Translations under genes and position numbers: made by a program | From: Xanthomonas sp. DAR 80977 | GTDB lineage: Bacteria; Pseudomonadota; Gammaproteobacteria; Xanthomonadales; Xanthomonadaceae | Direction of reading: 5' to 3' | Length of the DNA: 64,000 nt | NCBI RefSeq assembly: GCF_041240605.1 | Contig: NZ_CP162487.1 | Location: forward strand, 565,001-629,000 | Shown here: piece after piece, positions 9,618 through 17,639 of the stretch | Layout of the letters: each line of letters begins with the position of its first letter | How positions within the stretch are numbered: position 1 is the first letter of the stretch | The notes under the pieces: model-generated | What the model was told of the DNA's origin: nothing | Databases searched by the model: none | The model's input: only the letters and a program-made list of their open reading frames with translations

Positions 9618-11108
9618 ATGCGCGTAGTCCTGTCCGCTGCCTTGTTGCTTGCCCTGGCGCCGCTGCCGTCGATGGCGCAGAGCGCCGGCGAACAGACGCC
9701 CACGGCCCCGACGGCCAGCGCCGACGATCCGGACGCCACCGAATCGGCCACCTCGCGCGTGCCGCTGGACGAGATCCGCCGCTACGTGGCGGTGTACAAC
9801 GCGGTGAAGGAAGCCTACGTCGATCCGGTCGACGACAAGAAACTGATGCAGTCGGCGATCCGCGGCCTGCTGCTGGACCTGGATCCGCACAGCACCTACT
9901 TCAGCAAGGAAGACGCCGAGGCCTTCGACGAACAGGCCACCGGCGCCTACGACGGCATCGGCGTGGAGTTGCTGCAGCTGCCGGACAACACGCTCAAGGT
10001 GGTCTCGCCGATCGACGACACCCCGGCCGCGCGCGCCGGCGTGCGCTCGGGCGACATCATCGTCGCCATCGACGGCAAGCCGATCAGCGCGGTCAAGGCG
10101 ATGGAGCCGTTGCGCGGCGAGTCGGGCAGCAAGGTGGTGCTGACCATCGTCCGCGAGAAAGTGGACAAGCCGTTCGACGTGACCCTGACCCGGCAGACCA
10201 TCCGCGTGGCCAGCGTGCGCAGCCGCATGCTCGAGCCGGGCTATGGCTACATCCGCATCAGCACCTTCCAGGCCGATACCGGCGCGGATTTCCACAAGCA
10301 GCTGCAGCAGCTGCAGGCGCAGTCCGGCGGCAAGCTGCGCGGCCTGGTGCTGGACCTGCGCAGCAATCCCGGCGGGCTGCTCACCGCGGCGGTGCAGGTG
10401 GCCGACGACGTGCTCGACAAGGGCACCATCGTGACCACGCGCGGGCGCATCTCGGTCAGCGATTCCAAGTTCGACGCCACCCCCGGCGACCTGCTCAACG
10501 GCGCGCCGATGGTCGCCCTGGTCGACGCCGGCTCGGCCAGCGCCTCGGAAGTGCTGGCCGGCGCGCTGCGCGACAACAAGCGCGCGCGCATCGTCGGCAG
10601 CCGCACCTTCGGCAAGGGCTCGGTGCAGACCGTGCTGCCGCTGGACAACGGCGATTCGGTCAAGCTGACCACGGCGCGCTACTACACGCCCAGCGGCAAG
10701 TCGATCCAGGCCAGCGGCATCGTGCCGGACGTGGTGCTGCGCCCGGAGGAGAGCAAGGAGGACGCGGACAAGCCGGCGGTGCTGGCCGACTACAGCGAAG
10801 CCACGCTGCCCGGCCACCTGCATGGCGACGACGAAGGCGCCGAGGGCTATAGCGCCGGCGACGTGCTGCCCGGCGATGCGCCGATCGCGCAGGCGCTGGC
10901 CGAACTGAAGCAGCCCGGCGCGGTGGCCAGGGCCGCTGCCGCCAAGCAGGCCAAGGCGAAGCCGAAAGCCGCCGCGCCGAGCGCCGCCAAGCCGGCGACG
11001 CTCGCGCCCAGGAACGTGGCACCGAAGAGCGACGCGCCGAAGGCCGAGCCGGCCAAGGGCGACGTGCCCAAGACCGACACGACGGCGCCGCCGCCTTCGG
11101 GCGACTGA
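9618..11108 (+). CDS. ctpA: Carboxy-terminal processing protease, S41 family, with PDZ domain
   Basis: A 496-residue periplasmic serine protease. A signal peptide (ending PSMAQ, about residue 21) is followed by an N-terminal helical region with the LLDLDPHSTYF signature, a PDZ domain (about 100-185, GIGVEL to VDKPFDVTL) and the S41 core. The catalytic Ser is in GSASASEVLAGAL and the Lys in FGKGSVQ. The Ala/Lys/Pro-rich tail after about residue 430 is low-complexity. Such proteases trim C-termini of envelope proteins and murein hydrolases. It lies 105 bases after the EnvC-like gene in the same orientation, a pairing consistent with control of murein hydrolysis. Confidence 0.93.
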   Translation: MRVVLSAALLLALAPLPSMAQSAGEQTPTAPTASADDPDATESATSRVPLDEIRRYVAVYNAVKEAYVDPVDDKKLMQSAIRGLLLDLDPHSTYFSKEDAEAFDEQATGAYDGIGVELLQLPDNTLKVVSPIDDTPAARAGVRSGDIIVAIDGKPISAVKAMEPLRGESGSKVVLTIVREKVDKPFDVTLTRQTIRVASVRSRMLEPGYGYIRISTFQADTGADFHKQLQQLQAQSGGKLRGLVLDLRSNPGGLLTAAVQVADDVLDKGTIVTTRGRISVSDSKFDATPGDLLNGAPMVALVDAGSASASEVLAGALRDNKRARIVGSRTFGKGSVQTVLPLDNGDSVKLTTARYYTPSGKSIQASGIVPDVVLRPEESKEDADKPAVLADYSEATLPGHLHGDDEGAEGYSAGDVLPGDAPIAQALAELKQPGAVARAAAAKQAKAKPKAAAPSAAKPATLAPRNVAPKSDAPKAEPAKGDVPKTDTTAPPPSGD

Positions 11109-11210
11109 GGCCGCGATCGCGATGGTCGCAGCACGCCGCGACGGCATGCGTCTCGGCGTGGTGGACGGACGCCGCCGCGCATTTGCGGATCGGACGCTGC
11201 CACCGAAACG

Positions 11211-11280
11211 TGCAGGAGCGGCTTCGGCCGCGACCTCGAGTTATCGGTAATGCCAGGTCGCGGCTGAAGCCGCTCCTGCA
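11211..11280. repeat. REP palindrome pair
   Basis: Two units in head-to-head inversion, GCAGGAGCGGCTTCGGCCGCGAC and GTCGCGGCTGAAGCCGCTCCTGC, separated by about 24 bases. Both feet have GCAG instead of the more common GTAG, and the two feet still pair with each other. The element sits between the convergent ctpA and DUF1820 genes and can fold into one long hairpin. Confidence 0.8.
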
Positions 11281-11343
11281 AAAAAATCGCACAGCGCCGA
11301 TAGCCGCACGCGCCATCCGCCCGCGATCGGGCGCCGCCTCGGC

Positions 11344-11664
11344 TCAGCGCGGCTTGGCCGGCATCGGGAACGGCGTGATGACCTTTTCGCCGGTGGCCGC
11401 GTCGCGGATCGCCGACTGGCCCTTCTTCTCCACTTCCTCGATGCGCACGATGCTCTGCATCGGCAGGTGCAGCATCTTGGTATCACCGAATTCCTCGCGC
11501 AGGCGTTCTTCGGTGGGATCGATGACCAGGCCGTCGTGCAGGTCGAACACCAGCGCGCCGATCTCGCTGAAGCCCCACAGGTGGCTGCTGCCCACGTGCT
11601 GCGCGTACAGCTCGTACACCTTGCCGTGGTTGAGGAATGTCACTTTGTACAGGGGCTTGGCCAT
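11344..11664 (-). CDS. DUF1820-family protein
   Basis: A 106-residue cytoplasmic protein starting MAKPLYKVTFLNHGKVYELYA, with the conserved middle WGFSEIGALVFD and a tail of SIRI-x-E-V. The family is conserved among gammaproteobacteria but has no known role. I see no catalytic residues, membrane segment or nucleic-acid motif. It is followed by a REP pair. The rhomboid gene lies 35 bases upstream on the same strand, so the two may be co-transcribed. Confidence 0.85.
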   Translation of the reverse strand: MAKPLYKVTFLNHGKVYELYAQHVGSSHLWGFSEIGALVFDLHDGLVIDPTEERLREEFGDTKMLHLPMQSIVRIEEVEKKGQSAIRDAATGEKVITPFPMPAKPR

Positions 11665-11699
11665 GCGCGAAGTATAGAGCGCCGTGCCGGCGTTTCGGC

Positions 11700-12392
11700 T
11701 CAGAAGCCCTTGCGCTTGCGCAGGCGCCGCGCGATCGCCGCGCGCACGTACAGCCCGTAGGCCATGCCGAAGGCGAAGCCGGTCAGGTGCGCCGACCAGG
11801 CGACCATGCCGAACGCCGGGCCGATGTAGGCGAACACCACCTGCAGCGCCGCCCAGGTGCCGATCAGCAGCGAGGCCGGCGCGCGCACGAATTCCAGGAA
11901 CAGCCCCAGCGGCAGCACCACGCCGAGCTTGGCGCGCGGGAACAGCGCCAGGTAGGTGCCGATCAGCGCCGAGACCGCGCCGCTGGCGCCGATGATGACC
12001 CGGTCCGGGGTGCCGATCGCGAACACCGCGGCCAGGTTGGAAATGGCGCCGCCGCCCAGGAACAGCAGCAGGAAGCGCCACGGCCCGAGCACGCGCTCGG
12101 CCGGCAGGCCGAAGATCAGCAGGAACACCAGGTTGCCGAGCAGGTGCGACCAGTCCGCATGCAGGAACAGCGCGGTGAACAGGCGCAGCACGCTGCCGTC
12201 CTGCACCGTCGCCAGCCAGTCGCGCGGGCTGGCGACGCCGGCCGAGAGCGCGCCCCAGTCCAGCCACAGCGTGGCGCGGGCCTGGTTGGGGCGGCTGATC
12301 GACCACAGGAACGCCAGCCACATGGCCGCGAACAGCAACGGCGTGGCCCAGCGCAGCGTGGTCCGGTCGCGGGAGGGGATGGAGACGAACAT
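11700..12392 (-). CDS. Rhomboid-family intramembrane serine protease
   Basis: A protein of about 230 residues with six hydrophobic segments. The catalytic dyad is visible: Ser in GASGAVSALIGTYL and His in AWSAHLTGFAFGMAYG; the HADWSHLLGNLVFLLIFG motif of segment 2 is also present. It cleaves single-pass membrane proteins within the bilayer; targets are unknown. I chose MFVSIPSRDRTT at 12392; the frame also allows an ATG at 12434, and neither has a convincing ribosome-binding site. It lies upstream of the DUF1820 gene and divergent from the FadL-type porin gene. Confidence 0.88.
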   Translation of the reverse strand: MFVSIPSRDRTTLRWATPLLFAAMWLAFLWSISRPNQARATLWLDWGALSAGVASPRDWLATVQDGSVLRLFTALFLHADWSHLLGNLVFLLIFGLPAERVLGPWRFLLLFLGGGAISNLAAVFAIGTPDRVIIGASGAVSALIGTYLALFPRAKLGVVLPLGLFLEFVRAPASLLIGTWAALQVVFAYIGPAFGMVAWSAHLTGFAFGMAYGLYVRAAIARRLRKRKGF

Positions 12393-12485
12393 GCCAATAC
12401 CGGGGAACTCGGCCTGTAACGATACCGGCTTCATTCGGCTGAACGCACGCCCACTCCGCGCGAAGCTGAACGGGCGATATTGTTA

Positions 12486-12513
12486 TTGTTGGGTTAACGC
12501 AGATGGTTATACT
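12486..12513 (+). promoter_or_regulatory. Possible sigma-70 promoter for the FadL-type porin
   Basis: TTGTTG, a 16-base spacer and TATACT lie about 115 bases upstream of the porin start, in a locally AT-rich stretch. The -35 box is weak, so this is only a candidate. Confidence 0.4.
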
Positions 12514-12626
12514 GCATACGGCGTCGTATGTCGGGAGGGGACTCCGGCGCGCATTCCTCCGCTTGCTCAGCGGGGGATGCGCAGGCGCGAACACAGACAT
12601 TTTCGTCTTCCGGAGAGTTACAAGCC

Positions 12627-13964
12627 ATGCAAAACGCAACCCAGTTCGTCCGTTTCACCGCCCTGGCCGTCGGCATCGTCGGCGCCCTGACCATCGGTCA
12701 GGCGCACGGCGCCGCGTTCCAGCTCAAGGAAAACAGCGCCAAGGGCCTGGGCCGCGCCTTCGCCGGCTCCGGCAGCGCCCCCGGCGACGCCTCGATCATC
12801 GCCAACAACCCGGCCGGCATGCGCCAGCTCGACGGCAAGGTGTTCCAGGCCGACGTCAGCGCCATCCAGTTCGCCGCCAAGTACGATGGCACCGGCACCT
12901 ACGCCACCGGCTCGGCGATCTCCGGCGGCAACGGCGGCGATGCCGGTACGATCGCGCCGGTCCCGGCGGTCTACTTCCACCTGCCGTTCGGCGAGAACAA
13001 CAACATGCACTTCGGCACCTCGCTGACCGTGCCGTACGGCTTCAAGACCGAATACGACCGCGACTGGGTCGGCCGCTACAACGGCGTCAAGACCGAACTG
13101 CAGGCGATCGACCTCAACCTGGCCTTCTCCTACGACGTGAACCCGTACGTGTCGTTCGGCGCGTCGGTGTTCGCCGAGCGCCTGGACATCGATCTGTCCA
13201 ACGCCATCGATCTCGGCAGCGTCCTGGCCGCGCGCCGGGTGCCGGGCTTCGCGCCGGGCAGCGCCGACGGCTTCTCGCGCATCAAGGGCGACAGCACCGA
13301 TATCGGCTACACCCTGGGCGGCCTGTTCAGCATCGACGAGAACACCCACATCGGCTTCAGCTACCGCTCGAAGGTCGAGCACAAGATCACCAACGGCACG
13401 GCCGACTTCACCACCCCGGCCAACGCCGCCACGGTGCTGGCCGTCGCCGCGCCGGGCACCTTCGTCGACACCAAGGGCCGCGCCACGGTCACCCTGCCGG
13501 CCAGCGCGACCGCCAGCTTCACCCACAACATCAACGAGCAGTGGACGGTGATGGCCGACGTCAGCCGCACCGCCTGGAGCAAGTTCGACCAGGTGACGGT
13601 GGACTTCGCGTCGAACCAGCCGGACAGCGTGCTGAACTTCGCCTACCACGACACCACCTTCGTCTCGATCGGTGCCGACTACCGCATGAGCGACACGCTG
13701 ACCCTGCGCGGCGGCCTGGCCTACGACGAAACCCCGACCAGCAACGAGCACCGCGACGTGCGCGTGCCCGACGCGAGCCGCAAGTGGGTCTCGCTGGGTC
13801 TGAGCTGGCGTCCGTCCGAGCAGGCCGAGTACAGCTTCGGCTATACCCACCTGTTCACCAGCGATCCGAGCATCAACTCGACCACCGCCACCGGCAACAC
13901 CCTGGTCGGCAGCTACGACGTCAGCGGCAACGTGCTGGCGGCGTCGGTCAACTACAAGTTCTGA
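12627..13964 (+). CDS. FadL/TodX-type outer-membrane transport protein
   Basis: A 445-residue outer-membrane beta-barrel. A signal peptide ends in AHG-A (about residue 27), and the mature N-terminus AAFQLKENSAKGLGRAFAG with ASIIANNPAGM is the family's hatch signature. The C-terminus NYKF ends in Phe, as expected for BAM recognition. Members import long-chain fatty acids or hydrophobic aromatics by lateral diffusion; the ligand here cannot be told. I chose the ATG at 12627 because it places the signal peptide at the N-terminus. A strong terminator follows at 14011, so it is probably a single-gene transcript. Confidence 0.92.
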   Translation: MQNATQFVRFTALAVGIVGALTIGQAHGAAFQLKENSAKGLGRAFAGSGSAPGDASIIANNPAGMRQLDGKVFQADVSAIQFAAKYDGTGTYATGSAISGGNGGDAGTIAPVPAVYFHLPFGENNNMHFGTSLTVPYGFKTEYDRDWVGRYNGVKTELQAIDLNLAFSYDVNPYVSFGASVFAERLDIDLSNAIDLGSVLAARRVPGFAPGSADGFSRIKGDSTDIGYTLGGLFSIDENTHIGFSYRSKVEHKITNGTADFTTPANAATVLAVAAPGTFVDTKGRATVTLPASATASFTHNINEQWTVMADVSRTAWSKFDQVTVDFASNQPDSVLNFAYHDTTFVSIGADYRMSDTLTLRGGLAYDETPTSNEHRDVRVPDASRKWVSLGLSWRPSEQAEYSFGYTHLFTSDPSINSTTATGNTLVGSYDVSGNVLAASVNYKF

Positions 13965-14010
13965 TCGATCGCTTGCGCGACAGTCTCGCGGCGCAGGCCA
14001 CGAGCCACCA

Positions 14011-14036
14011 AAGCCCCGCTTCGGCGGGGCTTTTTT
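14011..14036 (+). terminator. Rho-independent terminator after the FadL-type porin
   Basis: The stem AAGCCCCGC / GCGGGGCTT with a TTCG tetraloop is followed by further T residues, about 45 bases after the stop codon. Confidence 0.93.
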
Positions 14037-14087
14037 GTGCGTCTTTCCCTTCTGTTGACGCGGCTTCGCGCATATCGCTGCGAATGC

Positions 14088-14116
14088 TTGACAGACATCC
14101 CACCCGGGCGTAGAAG
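14088..14116 (+). promoter_or_regulatory. Candidate sigma-70 promoter (TTGACA-N17-TAGAAG)
   Basis: A consensus -35 box at 14088-14093 with 17-base spacing to TAGAAG at 14111. It points towards the TonB receptor, whose start is 477 bases downstream. Confidence 0.45.
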
Positions 14117-14125
14117 GCTTGTGAA

Positions 14126-14146
14126 GCCGATGGGGATGACATCGGC
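14126..14146. promoter_or_regulatory. Inverted repeat GCCGATG-N7-CATCGGC, possible operator
   Basis: Perfect 7-bp arms directly after the candidate promoter's -10 box, at about +3 to +24 of its transcript. The position suits a repressor site. The regulator is unknown, and a chance hairpin is possible. Confidence 0.4.
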
Positions 14147-14592
14147 ATGCGGCCACGGCTCCGATGCCGTCGCCATCCGGCCTGCGGGCGTCGAATGGGG
14201 GACGTTGGTAATGCACCATCGTGAGTACAACCATTTGTCGTGCGTTGCAGCGCCGCTGCTTTCCCGTACCGCGCCGTCGGCACTGGCTGCCGTCCGCGTT
14301 TCCCAAGGCGGGCCGGCATGACCGTTCGCCACAAACTGAGTGCCCTGCGCTCACGCGACAAGTGCGTCGCCGGCTACTCGCCGCCTCGACGCTAATCGTG
14401 CATCGCGGTCTGACCTGACCGACGCCGTCGCGTTTGTTTCCCGTGTCCCGTTGCCCGTGCGCGCTCGTCTTGCGCGCAGCGCCGCAGCGTGCGCGCCATG
14501 CATCCGCCGTGCGTCCGGTCGGTCCCAACGACATCCGGGTTGCCGACATGCGTCGCGCCCGGTGCATGGCACTTTTGGCGAGGGGAAGCATC

Positions 14593-17565
14593 ATGTGCAT
14601 TGGCAAGCGTTCGAACGGCAAGGTCCTGGTTGAGGCGATTCTGGCGGTACTGGGGGCGAGCGCCGCATTGACGGCGGTGGCGGGGACGGTGACCGGCGAG
14701 GTCAGCGTGCAAGGCAGCGGCAAACCTGCCGCGAACGCGCGGGTCGGCATCGCCGGGACCGCGTATACGGCGGTGACCGATGCCAATGGGCATTTCGTCA
14801 TCGCCGACGTGCCGGCGGGGCAGTACGCGCTGGAGTCGAGCTACCCGGGTTTCAGCGCCGCGCAGACCAGCTTCGAGGTGAGCGACACCGGCACCACCGC
14901 GCTCAACATCGCGCTGGACGAGGTCAAGCAGCTGAAGAACATCACCGTCGTCGCCAATCGCTACGACGCCAGCAACCTGAAGATGAACGCGGTGAACACG
15001 GTGGACGTGCTGTCCGCCAACGACCTGCAGCACACCGCGGTGCACAACGTCGCCGAGGCGCTGGGGCTGATCTCGGGCATCAACATCACCACCACCGGTT
15101 CGGGCTATTTCGGCGGCGTGGACGGCGCGGCGCGCGGCGAGGGCATGTTCGCCTCGGTGCGCGGCCTGCCCTCGGAGTACAACGTCAACCTGATCGACGG
15201 CGTCACCGTCGCGCAGGGCATGCCCTACAGCCGCAGCGTGCAGCTCAGCCTGCTGCCGCCGTCGGGATTGCAGACCATCGTGGTCAACAAGACCTCCACC
15301 GCCGACATGGACGGCGACGCGATCGGCGGCACCATCGATTTCCGCACGCCGACCGCGTTCGACTTCAAGCAGACCACCAGCGGCAGCGTGACCGGCAGCG
15401 GCCGCCTGGAGAGCCGCGCGCGCGACTACGGCGGCGACGGCCTGGGCGGCGGCCTGGCCGGCGAGTTCCAGCACAAGTTCGGCGACGAACAGCAGTTCGG
15501 CTTCTACGCCAGCGCCTATTACGACTACCGCACCTCGACCAACAGCGAGGTCGCCGCGGCGACCAGCGCGCTCAACGACCATTCGTGGGCGTTCCTGCAT
15601 GCCGATGCCGACGGCGGCAACGCGGCCGGCTACGATCCGCAGCACAACCTGACCAGCACCGGCATGAACGTCGGCGTGGTCGCCGGCTGGGAACGCCGCT
15701 ACGGCGGCAATGCCTCGTTCGACTGGCAGGTCGACGACAGCCTGTCGCTGTACGCGCGCGCCACCTACGCCTACGCCAAGACCGACCAGGGCACCACCTT
15801 CGTGCAGCTGCTGCCGCAGGACGTGACCTACGTGCCGAGCGCGACCGCAGGCGTCTACACGCCCAACATCGGCCGCATCGCCTCGCGCTTCTGGTACGAA
15901 ACCAACCCGGAGATCGCCGACCTGGCGACGTTCCAGATCGGCGCGCGCAAGACCTCCGGCGGCTGGACCTTCATGCCCAACCTTTTCTACAGCTTCGGCG
16001 ACAACGACCGTCCCGACCACGTCGAGATCGATGGTCGCGAGGACAAGTTCTCGCAGACCAACTACGCCTATTCCGGCAGCTCGCTGGTGCGCTACGGCAG
16101 CGGCGCGTTCCCGTATCCGCAGCTGACCCCGGCGCTGCTGGCGCAGGTCAACGACATCCCCTCGCTGTACGCCAGCAGCTACGGCGAACTGACCAAGATC
16201 TATTCCGGGCAGAAGAAGGGCGGCGCCAAGTTCGACGTCCGCTACGACTTCGAGGACGGCGCGCTGTCGGCGCTGCAGTTCGGGGTGAAGTACAGCAAGA
16301 GCTCGCGCAATTTCAGCAACCGCGACTGGTGGACCGGCGGCGTCGACGACACCAGCACGCTCGGCGATCTGGGCATCTTCAACGGCAACTACAGCGCGAT
16401 CTTCCCCGGCAAGTATTCCTGGGTCACGCCCAAGGTCAGCGAGACCGCGGTCAGCAACGTCATCTACAGCCATCTGCGCGACGACGACCTGGACAGCTGC
16501 GGCAGCGCGTACTACGTCAACAACTGGAACTGCAACACGATGCGCGGCACCGAGGCGGTGGCCGCGGCCTACGCCATGGCCACCTTCTCGCTCGGCAACC
16601 TGGAAGTCGTGCCGGGCGTGCGCTTCGAGCACAGCAGCATCCACAACACGTTCTGGGTGACGCCGTCCGACGCCGACGGCAACCAGACGGTCGGCTATTT
16701 CGACAGCAACCACACCACCTACGACGAGCCGCTGCCGAGCGTGTTCCTGACCTGGCGTCCCGACCCGCGCACCGCCTACCGCGCCTCGCTGTGGACCAGC
16801 TATACCCGGCCCGCGTTCGTGCAGCTGGGCGGCGGCAGCAATATCAGCATCTCCAACGGGATCACCACGATCACCCAGGGCAATCCGGACCTGAAGCCGA
16901 TCGAATCGACCAACCTGGACCTGTCCGGCGAATGGTCCACCGAACACGGCGGCTTCTTCTCGGTCGCCGGCTTCTACAAGCGCCTGCGCAACTACATCTA
17001 CGACGCAGGCGCCAGCCAGGCCAATTCCAGCGGCAGCGGCAGCGGCACGGTGCTCTACACGATGCCGACCAACGGCGGCGACGGCCGCGTCTACGGCCTG
17101 GAAGTCAGCGCGCGGCAGCGTTTCCAGGACCTGCCCGAACCGCTGAACGGGCTGGGCGTGAGCTTCAACGCCACCCGCCAGCATGCGCGCGCCGACCTGG
17201 GCATGGACGGCTTCGAGAACGAGCACATGCAGTCGGCGCCCAACGCCATGGCCAACGTCGAGCTGTTCTACGAACGCGAGCGCTTCTCGGTGAACCTGAG
17301 CTACCACTTCAGCAGCTCGTACCTGCTCAGCTACGACTACCTGCGCCAGGGCGCGACGTGGGACGACCTGTGGGCGCGCCCGACCCGGCGCGTGGACCTG
17401 CATGCCGGCTACCACTTCGACAACGGCCTGAGCCTGGACCTGTCGATCTCCAACCTGACCAAGGAGTACAGCTACTGGGCGCACGTGGGCCGCAGCGATC
17501 TGGCGGTCTCGGACATCGTCGATGCCGGCATGACCACGTTGCTCACCGCCAAGTACGCGTTCTAG
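14593..17565 (+). CDS. TonB-dependent receptor with N-terminal carboxypeptidase-regulatory-like domain
   Basis: A 990-residue outer-membrane active transporter. The N-terminal segment with hydrophobic core ILAVLGASAALTAVAG is the signal peptide. A CarboxypepD_reg-like beta-sandwich follows (about residues 34-110, GEVSVQGSGKPAANARVGI to SFEV), then the plug (about 120-260, with VRGLPSEYNVNLIDGV and DAIGGTIDF) and a 22-strand-type barrel ending TAKYAF. The start at 14593 has AGGGGAAG upstream. This receptor type (TonB-dependent receptor with 'QVKQLKNITVVANR'-like TonB-box region) is common in xanthomonads for plant carbohydrate uptake. It heads the GH35-APC-PfkB-GH4 cluster and probably supplies that pathway's substrate. 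Confidence 0.92.
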   Translation: MCIGKRSNGKVLVEAILAVLGASAALTAVAGTVTGEVSVQGSGKPAANARVGIAGTAYTAVTDANGHFVIADVPAGQYALESSYPGFSAAQTSFEVSDTGTTALNIALDEVKQLKNITVVANRYDASNLKMNAVNTVDVLSANDLQHTAVHNVAEALGLISGINITTTGSGYFGGVDGAARGEGMFASVRGLPSEYNVNLIDGVTVAQGMPYSRSVQLSLLPPSGLQTIVVNKTSTADMDGDAIGGTIDFRTPTAFDFKQTTSGSVTGSGRLESRARDYGGDGLGGGLAGEFQHKFGDEQQFGFYASAYYDYRTSTNSEVAAATSALNDHSWAFLHADADGGNAAGYDPQHNLTSTGMNVGVVAGWERRYGGNASFDWQVDDSLSLYARATYAYAKTDQGTTFVQLLPQDVTYVPSATAGVYTPNIGRIASRFWYETNPEIADLATFQIGARKTSGGWTFMPNLFYSFGDNDRPDHVEIDGREDKFSQTNYAYSGSSLVRYGSGAFPYPQLTPALLAQVNDIPSLYASSYGELTKIYSGQKKGGAKFDVRYDFEDGALSALQFGVKYSKSSRNFSNRDWWTGGVDDTSTLGDLGIFNGNYSAIFPGKYSWVTPKVSETAVSNVIYSHLRDDDLDSCGSAYYVNNWNCNTMRGTEAVAAAYAMATFSLGNLEVVPGVRFEHSSIHNTFWVTPSDADGNQTVGYFDSNHTTYDEPLPSVFLTWRPDPRTAYRASLWTSYTRPAFVQLGGGSNISISNGITTITQGNPDLKPIESTNLDLSGEWSTEHGGFFSVAGFYKRLRNYIYDAGASQANSSGSGSGTVLYTMPTNGGDGRVYGLEVSARQRFQDLPEPLNGLGVSFNATRQHARADLGMDGFENEHMQSAPNAMANVELFYERERFSVNLSYHFSSSYLLSYDYLRQGATWDDLWARPTRRVDLHAGYHFDNGLSLDLSISNLTKEYSYWAHVGRSDLAVSDIVDAGMTTLLTAKYAF

Positions 17566-17639
17566 TCCGCTCTCCGCGGGATCGGGGGCGGTGCCGGCAA
17601 GCACCGCTCCCCGTGTCGCGCCCCACCCCGGAGATCTTG

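Larger units (their letters stand above)
14037..14592. other. 556-base non-coding leader of the TonB-receptor/glycosidase cluster
   Basis: No convincing gene is present. Two signals stand out: a TTGACA-N17-TAGAAG promoter candidate at 14088-14116, and just downstream a 7-bp inverted repeat GCCGATG-N7-CATCGGC at 14126-14146 that could be an operator or a short hairpin. The remaining 440 bases to the receptor start show no repeat or terminator that I recognise, so the transcript may have a long leader or a second promoter nearer the gene. Confidence 0.5.

Noticed and set aside
14392..17604. 1070-codon open frame on the minus strand
   Set aside because: Antisense of the TonB receptor; same compositional artefact.
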